This document shows positions 1 to 7,421 of a stretch of 15,721 bases of DNA, one piece after another. The position numbers were made by a program, and so were the translations under genes. The DNA comes from CAYFJO01 sp964343305 (GTDB lineage Bacteria > Planctomycetota > Planctomycetia > Pirellulales > Pirellulaceae). The stretch is taken from NCBI GenBank assembly GCA_964343305.1, contig CAYFJO010000249.1, positions 1-15,721 of the forward strand, in the 5' to 3' direction. How positions within the stretch are numbered: the stretch's first letter is position 1; the number at the start of each line of letters is the position of its first letter. A model generated the notes under the pieces. That model made no database searches, was not told the DNA's origin, and worked only from the letters and a program-made list of their open reading frames with translations.

Positions 1-162
1 GGCAAAGCCGACCCACGGATGAAGACGCACAAGAAGCGATTCATCACAGCCAGCTTTTGTCGGTGTCAAGGTCAAGTTTTCAACACGCCAGTGTAGCGGA
101 TATCGCGCCGGTCTCTTGGCCAGAACCCATTTTTGGCGATCCAATTGAGTTTCTCTGTGGAT

Positions 163-192
163 TTGGCGGCCGCTTGGGTGTGCAACTATAAT
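163..192 (+). promoter_or_regulatory. Candidate sigma70-type promoter for the first sulfatase
   Basis: A perfect -10 hexamer TATAAT lies at 187-192. A partial -35 hexamer TTGGCG (four of six matches to TTGACA) lies at 163-168, giving an 18-nt spacer. Transcription would start near 199 and leave a leader of about 50 nt before the ATG at 252. The rest of 1-162 holds no gene I recognise: one frame is open from 3 to 191 and another from 1 to 96, but neither product resembles a known family, so at most this is the tail of an upstream gene. Assignment rests on consensus matching only. Confidence 0.45.
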
Positions 193-251
193 CGTTCGTT
201 GAGCGTGAGTTACAAATCGTACGTGAGAAATGTTCCGCCGTGAGAATTGCT

Positions 252-1841
252 ATGAAATCAACTTGCTTGTATTGGTGCTTTTTCGTCGTCGTTTTTCAAC
301 AGGTGTTTGCGTTTGACTCGCGTGGCGAACAAGCGGATGGGCGCCCCAATATTCTGTTTGCGATTGCCGACGACTGGTCGTTCGGACACGCCGGGGCATA
401 TGAGTGTGGTTGGGTCAAAACACCGGGCTTTGACCGCGTCGCACGCGAAGGTCTCCTGTTCACACGTGCCTATACGCCAAACGCCAAATGTGCGCCGTCG
501 CGGGCCTGTTTGTTGACGGGACGGAATTCTTGGCAGCTCGAGGAAGCTTGCAATCACGTCTGTAATTTCCCTGCCAAGTTCAAATCGTACGCCGAAGCAC
601 TCGGCGAGCACGGCTACTTTACCGGCACGACCGGCAAAGCGTGGGGGCCGGGTATTGCACGAGATGCCAGCGGCAAACTTCGCCAAATGGCAGGCAAGCC
701 GTTCAATGCACGAAAAGCGAAACCGCCCGCCCGTGGAATTTCAGGGAACGACTACGCGGGCAACTTTCAGGATTTCCTTGACGCCGCGCCCGGCGATCGG
801 CCTTGGTGTTTCTGGTATGGAACGACGGAGCCGCATCGCGGTTTTGAATACGGTTCCGGCGTCGCCAAGGGTGGCAAGAAGTTGACCGAAATCAAACACG
901 TGCCCGCATTTTGGCCCGACAACGAACAAATCCGCAATGACATGCTGGACTACGCATTCGAAGTAGAACACTTCGATCGCCACTTGGTGCGGATTCTCGC
1001 GGCGATCGAAAAGTGTGGGCAACTCGACAACACCTTGGTCGTCGTCACGTCGGACCACGGTATGCCGTTTCCGCGCTGCAAGGGCCAGGCATACGACTAC
1101 TCGAACCACGTGCCGTTGGCGATTATGTGGCCCAAAGGCGTTCTGAATCCCGGCCGCAAGGTGGATGACTATATGAGTTTCATCGACATTGCGCCGACGT
1201 TTGTTGAAGCCGCGGGATTGAAGTGGCAGCAGACTGGCATGCAACCTGCCTCCGGCCGCAGTTTGTTCGACATCTTTCAATCCGAGAAATCCGGCCAAGT
1301 CAATCCTCGCCGCGATCACGTCTTGATCGGCAAAGAACGACACGACATCGGCCGGCCTCACGATTGGGGTTATCCGATCCGCGGCATTGTTAAGAACGAC
1401 ATGTTGTACATCCGCAACTACGAAACATCACGTTGGCCGGCCGGCAATCCCGAAACCGGTTACTTAAACTGCGACGGTGGAACGACAAAAACCGTTATCC
1501 TCGAAATGCGTCGCAAAAACGAGAACAAGAGATTTTGGAACCTCTGTTTTGGCAAGCGACCGAGTGAGGAGTTCTATGATCTCAAACAAGATCCAGACTG
1601 CGTTGTCAATCTTACCGAAGACAAAAAACAATCCGCACTGATCCACCAGTTAAGTCAGCAAATGGTCGCGAAGTTGAAAGCCCAGGGCGACCTGCGTATG
1701 GAAGGCAAAGGGGACTATTACGACAAAATTCCCTTTGTCAATGCGGGCACCAGGAATTTCTACCAGCGCCACGCGAAAGGTGAAAACGTTCGTGCTGGCT
1801 GGGTCAACCGCAGCGACTTTGAAAAGGAAAGACTTGATTGA
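252..1841 (+). CDS. Secreted type I sulfatase, heparan N-sulfatase (SGSH)-like
   Basis: This is a formylglycine-dependent sulfatase that would hydrolyse sulfate esters or sulfamates on a glycan outside the cytoplasm. With the ATG at 252 it has 529 residues and opens with a clear signal peptide (MKST, then a hydrophobic stretch to about residue 20, ending QVFA). An in-frame GTG at 240 would add four residues and fits the signal peptide less well. The alkaline-phosphatase-like core shows the metal-binding ADD (residues 39-41), the formylglycine site C80-A-P-S-R84 followed by ACLLTGR, TGKAW near residue 129, EPH near 195 and SDHG near 268. The SDHGMPFP segment and the C-terminal EEFYDLKQDPD block resemble the human SGSH / SulfAtlas S1_8 layout, which I judge from memory. 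The formylglycine must be installed by a maturase (FGE or anSME type) not present in this window. The gene converges on the next sulfatase with 9 bp between stops. Confidence 0.9.
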   Translation: MKSTCLYWCFFVVVFQQVFAFDSRGEQADGRPNILFAIADDWSFGHAGAYECGWVKTPGFDRVAREGLLFTRAYTPNAKCAPSRACLLTGRNSWQLEEACNHVCNFPAKFKSYAEALGEHGYFTGTTGKAWGPGIARDASGKLRQMAGKPFNARKAKPPARGISGNDYAGNFQDFLDAAPGDRPWCFWYGTTEPHRGFEYGSGVAKGGKKLTEIKHVPAFWPDNEQIRNDMLDYAFEVEHFDRHLVRILAAIEKCGQLDNTLVVVTSDHGMPFPRCKGQAYDYSNHVPLAIMWPKGVLNPGRKVDDYMSFIDIAPTFVEAAGLKWQQTGMQPASGRSLFDIFQSEKSGQVNPRRDHVLIGKERHDIGRPHDWGYPIRGIVKNDMLYIRNYETSRWPAGNPETGYLNCDGGTTKTVILEMRRKNENKRFWNLCFGKRPSEEFYDLKQDPDCVVNLTEDKKQSALIHQLSQQMVAKLKAQGDLRMEGKGDYYDKIPFVNAGTRNFYQRHAKGENVRAGWVNRSDFEKERLD

Positions 1842-1850
1842 GACGCCGCA

Positions 1851-3617
1851 TCACTTCTTGCGTTTTCCGCGCCATGCGCCCAATGGCAACACGTTGGCTC
1901 GCTCGGCATAGGCGTCCCACTTGGCGGCTAATTGCTTGGCCAACTCCGGCATCTTTTCGGCGAGGTCGTTGAGTTCGGTTCGATCGTTTTCGATGTCGTA
2001 CAATTCCCATTGCCGGTTTGCCTTGGCGACCAGTTTCCATTTGCCATCTCGGACGGCGCGGTTGCCTTCGTGTTCCCAGAAGATGGGATTCTTGCGATCG
2101 AGTGACTTGCCGTTGAATCCAGGAGCCAGACTGACACCTTCCATCGGCTTGATTGCCTCACCGCCGGCTTCTTTCGGATACTCGGCCTGAGAAAGATCCA
2201 CACATGTCGCCATCAAGTCGATCAGATGACCGGGTTGATGCTCTAGTTTGCCGTGCCGCGCTGGATCAATACCCTTGGGCCAATGTGCGATCAACGGCGA
2301 CGAGATGCCGCCTTCGTGCACCCAGTGTTTGTACTCGCGAAACGGAGTGTTCGAAGCGTTCGCCCAGGACAGTCCGTAACCAATGTAGGTGTCCGCCGGT
2401 CCCGGCATCACGCCTCGGCCTTGACGCAACGGCTTGCCGTCCCGCGTTCGACGTGGAATCATTTCGAACTGCAATTCGTCTTTGGCCATGGGCTTGAGTT
2501 GGTCGGGTTCTTTGTCGCGAAAACTCAGTTTCGCGCCATGCCCCATTCCTTCGGCACATCCACCGTTGTCGGCCAGGAACAAGATCAACGTGTTCTCGAA
2601 CTGGCCGGTCTTCTTCAGCGACTCGATAATCCGCGTGATGCCTTGATCCATGCAGTCGATCATTGCCGCGTAGGCTTCCATGCAGCGAATCTCCCAATCC
2701 TTCGATTGGGCGTCTTTCCATTTTGGCGAGCGAGCGTCTCGCGGCGACATCGGCCATTTTTTGTCGACGATCCCCATTTCGATCATCCGCTTGTGACGCG
2801 CGGCGCGAATCGCGTCCCAGCCCTTGTCGTAAACCCCTTTGTACTTGGCGATGTTGTGTGGCCGCGCGTGCATCGGCCAGTGCGGGCACGTGTAGGCGAC
2901 GTACATAAAAAACGGCTTGGCGCGGTCGTGCTCCTCGACAAACGTCGCCGCGTTCTCGCTGATCGCGTCCGTGTAGAAAAAGTCTTCAGATTCTGGCACG
3001 ATCAAATCATTGTCGCGAGTCAGCGAATTCGGGTCATAAAAACTTCCCGCGCCGTGAATCGTTCCGAAAAACCGATCGAAGCCTCGCTGCCGCGGCCAGT
3101 TATGCTGGTCGATTTTGCTCGCTGCTTTGACCTTTTTCGTCACATGCCATTTTCCGGACATGTACGTCGCGTAACCCGCGGCACCCAAAACTTCAGCAAT
3201 CGTTTGGCAGCGATTGTTCAGGTCGCCGCGATAGCCGTCCAGCCCACGGTCGTTCATCATGTGTCCGACGCCTGCTTGATGTGGATAGAGTCCCGTCAGC
3301 AAGCAGGCCCGCGTGGGACAGCATCGAGCGGTGTTGTAAAAGTGAGTAAACCGCACACCATTTTCGGCCAATCCGTCCAGCGTCAGTGTTTTGATTTCGC
3401 TGCCGTAACAACCGATGTCGGAGAACCCCATATCGTCAGCCATCATGATGATGATATTGGGACGATCGTTCGGCTTGGCGTTAACTGGTTGCGCATCCAT
3501 GTGTTGTGCGGCGAAGGCCACAACCATGCATAACGCGAGTGTCGCTAATTTGTGTGGTAAATGATGTAGGAATGACCGGCGGCAACCGGTTTGTGTGGTG
3601 GCACGGAATTGAAACAT
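1851..3617 (-). CDS. Secreted type I arylsulfatase (AtsA-like)
   Basis: This formylglycine-dependent sulfatase has 588 residues from the ATG at 3617, typical for the arylsulfatase branch. That start is preferred to an in-frame GTG at 3668 because AAGAGG lies 7 nt upstream and it places the signal peptide properly: basic residues, then a hydrophobic run at about residues 23-38, then a mature part starting near NDRPNIIIMMADD. Catalytic landmarks are D61-D62 (MADD), the formylglycine motif C99-C-P-T-R103 followed by ACLLTG, GKWH (K156, H158), CPHWPMH (H246) and LADNGG (metal ligands). The GFSDIGCYG and YPHQAGVGHM segments resemble the Pseudomonas AtsA subgroup (S1_4-like, from memory). The substrate cannot be told from sequence. 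It lies downstream of the polysaccharide operon on the same strand but 284 bp away with a hairpin between, so it is probably its own transcription unit. Confidence 0.9.
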   Translation of the reverse strand: MFQFRATTQTGCRRSFLHHLPHKLATLALCMVVAFAAQHMDAQPVNAKPNDRPNIIIMMADDMGFSDIGCYGSEIKTLTLDGLAENGVRFTHFYNTARCCPTRACLLTGLYPHQAGVGHMMNDRGLDGYRGDLNNRCQTIAEVLGAAGYATYMSGKWHVTKKVKAASKIDQHNWPRQRGFDRFFGTIHGAGSFYDPNSLTRDNDLIVPESEDFFYTDAISENAATFVEEHDRAKPFFMYVAYTCPHWPMHARPHNIAKYKGVYDKGWDAIRAARHKRMIEMGIVDKKWPMSPRDARSPKWKDAQSKDWEIRCMEAYAAMIDCMDQGITRIIESLKKTGQFENTLILFLADNGGCAEGMGHGAKLSFRDKEPDQLKPMAKDELQFEMIPRRTRDGKPLRQGRGVMPGPADTYIGYGLSWANASNTPFREYKHWVHEGGISSPLIAHWPKGIDPARHGKLEHQPGHLIDLMATCVDLSQAEYPKEAGGEAIKPMEGVSLAPGFNGKSLDRKNPIFWEHEGNRAVRDGKWKLVAKANRQWELYDIENDRTELNDLAEKMPELAKQLAAKWDAYAERANVLPLGAWRGKRKK

Positions 3618-3624
3618 GATGAAT

Positions 3625-3630
3625 CCTCTT
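3625..3630 (-). promoter_or_regulatory. Ribosome binding site fixing the arylsulfatase start
   Basis: AAGAGG on the minus strand lies 7 nt before the ATG at 3617. The alternative GTG start at 3668 has no comparable site, so this favours the shorter protein. Confidence 0.7.
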
Positions 3631-3707
3631 AGGTAGTTTGTGTGTGCGCTGTGCTTGATTCTTGACACCCACGATCTCGTAAATCCAAAATATTAGCGTG
3701 GATTATT

Positions 3708-3771
3708 CACTAACCCGACGCGCAAGCGAGGGGTCTTGGACGTCGCCCCTCGCTTGCGCTTCGGGTTAGTG
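3708..3771. repeat. Palindromic repeat, copy A (26-bp arms, 12-nt loop)
   Basis: The left arm is 3708-3733 and the right arm 3746-3771. They are reverse complements at 25 of 26 positions, around a 12-nt loop at 3734-3745. The arm core reads TAACCCGAAGCGCAAGCGAG or its one-base variant. It matches copy B at 7363-7421 closely, so this is a repeat family and not a chance hairpin. It sits in the 284-bp gap between the sulfotransferase stop (3902) and the arylsulfatase start (3617), where its transcript could fold into a very stable stem protecting or ending the operon mRNA. There is no T-run after the stem on either strand, so it is not a classical intrinsic terminator. The rest of the gap (3618-3707 and 3772-3901) shows no gene. 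Confidence 0.85.
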
Positions 3772-3901
3772 TGGATTCGAATTTGCGCGGTGCTTTAGGC
3801 AAGATAGCCGCAACTCCTTTTCACAGAGAACATTACGTCGTTTGGACAGCGGTTCATGAGTAATCCGGGTTAGGGCGTGAACGGGGCGGCGATGCGCTTT
3901 A

Positions 3902-4768
3902 TTACAACTTATTTTCGACGAAACCAACATAGCCCCACTGTCGGCCCAGATCCGTACCCAGCATGCGGTCGATCTCAAGCACCTCATCAAAGAAAACCTC
4001 CATCAACCGCTGCCGTGTGTCCGAACGAATCCGTGGTTTCTCATCGGCTTGGTACTCTCGATATAGCAGTCCGCGAACAAAGATTGACGTCTTCGCCCGG
4101 CCGATCAGTTGTCGCATTCCGCAGCGCCTGCCTAGCTTCGAAATGAATTTGGCAAGGCGTGACAACACTCGCCACCGAGGTTGACCGGCCGGCATGCGTT
4201 TTTTGAGAACATCTTTCTCCAGCGGAATATCTTCAACACCGAGAAATCGGAAAACGTTGCATGCAAATCGGGCGGGAGCGGACTTTAAATCATCGAAGAT
4301 GCCGACATGAATCTGTTCGCGACTAAATTGATCGATGTAGGGCTCGAGGTGGGTTGCATATCGACCGCGGTCTAGCAGCGAGGGAATCTGATCAAGTGCA
4401 TCTTCAAAGCTGCCCGTGAATCTCCCATTCTTGACCCGGTCCAGGTATGCCGAAAAAGCTCGATCAACTGGCTCTCGAAGACATGCCATGAGCCGTACGT
4501 CTTGGTTATGTTCGGCAATTCGACGGCAGGCGTCGGTCGAGAATAGATAGCTATGTGAGACTTCGCCGACCACGCTCTGTTCGCCGGCTTGGCGGAAGTG
4601 CGACAGATACCAATCGACGCCACGATCAAAGTGTTGGTCGAAAAAGTATGTTCCTTTGCCTCCCGCCATGGAAACATCGGGATGTTGGTTCAGCACATTG
4701 TACAACCATGTTGAGCCTGCCTTGCTGGTGCCGATGTAAAGAAAGTTGGGGACGGTTTGTGTTGACAT
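3902..4768 (-). CDS. PAPS-dependent sulfotransferase
   Basis: This protein would move sulfate from PAPS to a hydroxyl or amino group of a carbohydrate acceptor. It has 288 residues, usual for a bacterial Sulfotransfer_1-type domain, with no signal peptide or membrane segment. The 5'-phosphosulfate loop is at residues 12-22 (GTSKAGSTW, with K16 the expected catalytic/PAPS lysine). The 3'-phosphate-binding motif is CLREPVDRAFSAY at about 96-108, with R98 and S106 in the expected places. The pattern resembles the heparan sulfate N-sulfotransferase type more than small-molecule sulfotransferases, by eye. It is the last gene of the polysaccharide operon, 27 bp after the GNAT gene, so sulfation of the exported polymer or its lipid-linked repeat unit is the simplest role. 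The acceptor is unknown. Confidence 0.88.
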   Translation of the reverse strand: MSTQTVPNFLYIGTSKAGSTWLYNVLNQHPDVSMAGGKGTYFFDQHFDRGVDWYLSHFRQAGEQSVVGEVSHSYLFSTDACRRIAEHNQDVRLMACLREPVDRAFSAYLDRVKNGRFTGSFEDALDQIPSLLDRGRYATHLEPYIDQFSREQIHVGIFDDLKSAPARFACNVFRFLGVEDIPLEKDVLKKRMPAGQPRWRVLSRLAKFISKLGRRCGMRQLIGRAKTSIFVRGLLYREYQADEKPRIRSDTRQRLMEVFFDEVLEIDRMLGTDLGRQWGYVGFVENKL

Positions 4769-4795
4769 GGTGTGTGAACTCAGACTTGCATTTGG

Positions 4796-5875
4796 TCAGT
4801 TTTCGGCGGGCTCCCAAATCTTTGCGATACGGCGTGCCACACGTTTCGGCCACTGGACCAAGCCACGTACTGGCGACGAGCGAATCCAGTGTTTCGCTCG
4901 ATAGATCGCCGAATTGAATGACCGTCTCCACGCGGAATTCGAAACCGCGCCTTCGGCCAATTCAATCGCATCGGATTGAAAGCGTCTTTTGTATTGCTCG
5001 TCGCCCTTGCCAAGATCGATTCGTTGGATTCCTTCGGCCGCCGCGTGCCGGGTAAGTTCCAAGAGCAAGATCGAACCGGGCGAGTAGCGAGAAAAATCCT
5101 TGTTGTATGCATTCACCCACCAGTGTAGGGCGTGACGATTGTGAATGCCGAAGTGGACCGCTACCAATTGGTCTCCCGCGTACAGCGCTGACAAGGCGCC
5201 CCGGCAATCTTCGTTGTCGCCAAGTTGCATGCGGGCGAGCAAGTCACGCGCCCATTTGCTTTGAAAGTGGTTGTGTTTCTTCCGGGCCTTAAGTTGCTCT
5301 TGCTTCCAATCGAGCAAGGTATCGAACACTTGATTGTCTTTCGTGGAGAATTCAAAATGCAATCCGCCATGCTCGCGTGCCAGCTTGCGCGACTTGCGTA
5401 ACGTCTGCCGTATTTCGTCTGACCTCGCTCGTTTGCGTTCCTCTAAATACGCATCGAAACCATCGGATAAATCGACGTACGGCGACGCGCTGGCGATGAT
5501 CTGTCCCGTTCGAAAACAATCCTGCGTGGCCAGCAAATGATCGAAATGCCATGCGGCCAGACCTGCTTGGCGTATCAATTCTTCGCCGTCGATCTTGGCG
5601 TCGTCGTCAAAGATCCCACCGTGGAAATCGTTCAACTTCCAAGCGACCGGCCAGCCCGCGCTGAACCGTCTTCGCTGAAATGGCAGAAAACCGACGATCG
5701 CACCGGAATCTTTGACGATTGCGATTTCGATGTTGGCCTGGACACTCGCCGAGGCAATAGTAAAGCTGGGCGAAAAGAACGGGCTCGTCGTCGTCTTCGA
5801 GCGACCCTGCAGATCACGCCACGCGTCGATGTGATCGATCGTCAGTGCATCTGGTTTTACACACTCAACATTCAT
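4796..5875 (-). CDS. CelD/FemAB-like GNAT acyltransferase (Acetyltransf_6 type)
   Basis: This 359-residue protein has the double-GNAT architecture of the CelD/BcsL and FemAB-like group, found in exopolysaccharide and exosortase-linked clusters of many bacteria. Landmarks are PFFSPSF at 32-38, a basic EIRQTLRKSRKLAREHG helix at 154-170, and the C-terminal GNAT core at about 225-300 (ALSALYAGDQLVAVHFG, then the diagnostic IDLGKGDEQYKRRF at 286-299). The family moves acyl or aminoacyl groups from acyl-CoA or charged tRNA. Here the likely acceptor is a sugar of the repeat unit or the polymer, but neither donor nor acceptor can be read from sequence. It has no signal peptide, so it should act in the cytoplasm. 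The ATG overlaps the stop of the upstream polymerase gene as ATGA, and no clear ribosome binding site is seen, suggesting translational coupling. Confidence 0.82.
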   Translation of the reverse strand: MNVECVKPDALTIDHIDAWRDLQGRSKTTTSPFFSPSFTIASASVQANIEIAIVKDSGAIVGFLPFQRRRFSAGWPVAWKLNDFHGGIFDDDAKIDGEELIRQAGLAAWHFDHLLATQDCFRTGQIIASASPYVDLSDGFDAYLEERKRARSDEIRQTLRKSRKLAREHGGLHFEFSTKDNQVFDTLLDWKQEQLKARKKHNHFQSKWARDLLARMQLGDNEDCRGALSALYAGDQLVAVHFGIHNRHALHWWVNAYNKDFSRYSPGSILLLELTRHAAAEGIQRIDLGKGDEQYKRRFQSDAIELAEGAVSNSAWRRSFNSAIYRAKHWIRSSPVRGLVQWPKRVARRIAKIWEPAEN

Positions 5876-7353
5876 GACGTCGCTGTTTCAGCAGGGTGCG
5901 GTGGCCGCGCGGAATCGAGTGCCAAGCGGGCGGCCACGGAACAAAGTGCCAGGATCAGCCAGTAATAACGGATGTAGGCAAAGCTGAGGAACGTGCTGGT
6001 CACGATCATCGCAATCATCACCAAAAAGAACGCCGTCGCCGTTTTCTTTAATTCTAAATGAGTTGCGACTTGCCGCGCCTGCCACAGGTTTCGCGTCGTC
6101 ACATAAAAAATCGCAAGAAAACACACGATTCCCAGAATTCCGTTTTCGGCTGCGATTTCCAAATACGAACAATGAGCCATCCGAGTCTCGCCGTGAATTT
6201 GAAAACCGAGTGCGTTTGCCTTGGTCGGAAAGTGAAGCTGAAAATTCCCCGATCCGACGCCGATGATCGGCGAGTCGCGAAACACCAGCGCAGCGGCCAT
6301 CATTTCGGTGGCTCGGCCTTGAATCGACGAGTCCGTCGCTCGTAGATCGCCGCTTTCGCGCAACACGCTCGCCGCGTCAAATAACTCAGCCATGCGCTCA
6401 CGAATCCCAGGCATCATCAAGACAAGAACAACCGCCGCGCTAACGAGCCAAACGGCTTGTCGTTTGGTTAGCTCGCGCATCGCATACATCGCCACGAGCA
6501 AGACACAAAATCCAATCGCCGCACCGCGCGAAGCGGTCAATGCCACCGCCGACAAACACAACAGAGTCGCCACGACCAGCACTAATTGTCTCGGGCGAGA
6601 TTCGGTCCAGGAGATCGTCGCCAGGCAAAGCGGAACCAGTAGCAACATGAATTGCCCGTAATAGTTCTTTTCCCCGATCGGTCCGACGGATCGAGGATTG
6701 GGCGAAACGACCTCGACCCCATTTCGATCAGTCGTCGGCACCTGTGCAAATCCACCGAACTCACGATCAAACGAGTTCGTCACTTTCTGATAGACGCTGA
6801 GCGATCCCATAAACGCCCCGGCCAAAACCAGCGCCAATACCGCGCGACGCAACACTTCATGACTGCGGATCACGTTTGTCACGAGGCCGAACAGAATCAA
6901 CCCTTCGGTGATCGACGTGATCAACACGCGGGTGGCAACTTGCCGATGATCCGCCACCAACACGCCAATCATTTGTACGACGATAAACACGAAAATCCAC
7001 GGCACGATCGGATCAAGAAGGATTTGCCGCTTCTTCACAAACAAGTGATGAACCAAAGGAATCGCCAACACGCCAGCAAACGCAGTCGCGACAATTTGCG
7101 GCACTCCATGAAATCGCACCGCAATCACGGGGGCATTGATGTAGATTCCAAACACAAAAAGATAAACCGCAAAATCCGGCCTCCTAATCAGCAGCACGCC
7201 GACGACCATCGCCATCAGTCCAAGAACCGCAACAATGTCGTAGATCGCAATCAGCAGCGCCACAACCAGCGCAACCGCTGGCAACAAAAGGAACCACACG
7301 ATGCGGCTGTCTTGCGCGCCCGTGGATCGAATTGTCTCGGTTGCATTATTCAT
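5872..7353 (-). CDS. Wzy / O-antigen ligase family polymerase
   Basis: This polytopic inner-membrane protein of 493 residues has many hydrophobic helices (for example at about 18-56, 64-80, 85-105, 113-134, 142-160, 170-186, 232-248, 256-272, 300-315, 405-420 and 440-475). Its long periplasmic loop holds the family signature: GRATEMMAAALVFRDSPIIG at about 346-365 and AHCSYLEIAAENG at 393-405, with H394 and E403 in the places of the conserved ligase/polymerase residues. A TASRG motif is at 273-277. In a Wzx/Wzy locus such a protein joins lipid-linked repeat units at the outer face of the inner membrane. The ATG at 7353 is preferred to an upstream in-frame start at 7428, because the extra 25 residues would be encoded by a palindromic repeat. 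No clear ribosome binding site precedes it. The stop overlaps the next gene (ATGA). Confidence 0.85.
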   Translation of the reverse strand: MNNATETIRSTGAQDSRIVWFLLLPAVALVVALLIAIYDIVAVLGLMAMVVGVLLIRRPDFAVYLFVFGIYINAPVIAVRFHGVPQIVATAFAGVLAIPLVHHLFVKKRQILLDPIVPWIFVFIVVQMIGVLVADHRQVATRVLITSITEGLILFGLVTNVIRSHEVLRRAVLALVLAGAFMGSLSVYQKVTNSFDREFGGFAQVPTTDRNGVEVVSPNPRSVGPIGEKNYYGQFMLLLVPLCLATISWTESRPRQLVLVVATLLCLSAVALTASRGAAIGFCVLLVAMYAMRELTKRQAVWLVSAAVVLVLMMPGIRERMAELFDAASVLRESGDLRATDSSIQGRATEMMAAALVFRDSPIIGVGSGNFQLHFPTKANALGFQIHGETRMAHCSYLEIAAENGILGIVCFLAIFYVTTRNLWQARQVATHLELKKTATAFFLVMIAMIVTSTFLSFAYIRYYWLILALCSVAARLALDSARPPHPAETATS

Positions 7354-7362
7354 TTGGATCGT

Positions 7363-7421
7363 AACCCGAAGCGTTAGCGAGGGACATCTCGTATCAACGT
7401 CCCTCGCTGACGCATCGGGTT
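7363..7421. repeat. Palindromic repeat, copy B, overlapping the end of the GT2 gene
   Basis: Arms 7363-7385 and 7399-7421 are reverse complements at 21 of 23 positions, around a 13-nt loop at 7386-7398. The arm carries AACCCGAAGCGTTAGCGAGG or a close variant and matches copy A at 3708-3771. The right arm is translated: it encodes TRCVSEGR and then the TGA stop of the GT2 gene at 7394-7396. The rest of the element fills most of the 40-bp gap before the polymerase ATG. It lies within an operon, so it is transcribed and could change mRNA stability or the yield of the downstream cistron. Confidence 0.85.

Noticed and set aside
1..191. Possible 3' end of an upstream plus-strand gene (frames open at 1-96 and 3-191)
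   Set aside because: Neither short peptide resembles a known family, and the start would lie outside the window, so it cannot be supported.
741..1361. Minus-strand open frame (206 codons) inside the first sulfatase
   Set aside because: The opposite strand encodes an intact sulfatase there, and the product has no recognisable motif.
2253..3533. Long plus-strand open frame (426 codons) antisense to the arylsulfatase
   Set aside because: It mirrors a gene with clear catalytic motifs, and its product is rich in Arg/Val/His without recognisable domains. It is a shadow of a high-GC third-position coding pattern.
3708..3771. Intrinsic (Rho-independent) terminator at copy A of the repeat
   Set aside because: The stem is strong, but no T-run follows on either strand, and the same sequence recurs inside the operon, which fits a dispersed repeat better.
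3862..3880. Possible remnant of the repeat family (CCGGGTTAGG)
   Set aside because: Only about eight bases match the arm and there is no partner arm, so chance is enough to explain it.
6652..7377. Plus-strand open frame (241 codons) over the polymerase gene, product full of Arg, His, Asn and Gln
   Set aside because: The composition is what results from reading hydrophobic membrane-helix codons on the other strand; there is no domain.
3708..7421. CRISPR array, given two copies of a palindromic repeat
   Set aside because: The copies are 3.6 kb apart and are inverted hairpins, not regularly spaced direct repeats; no cas gene is present.
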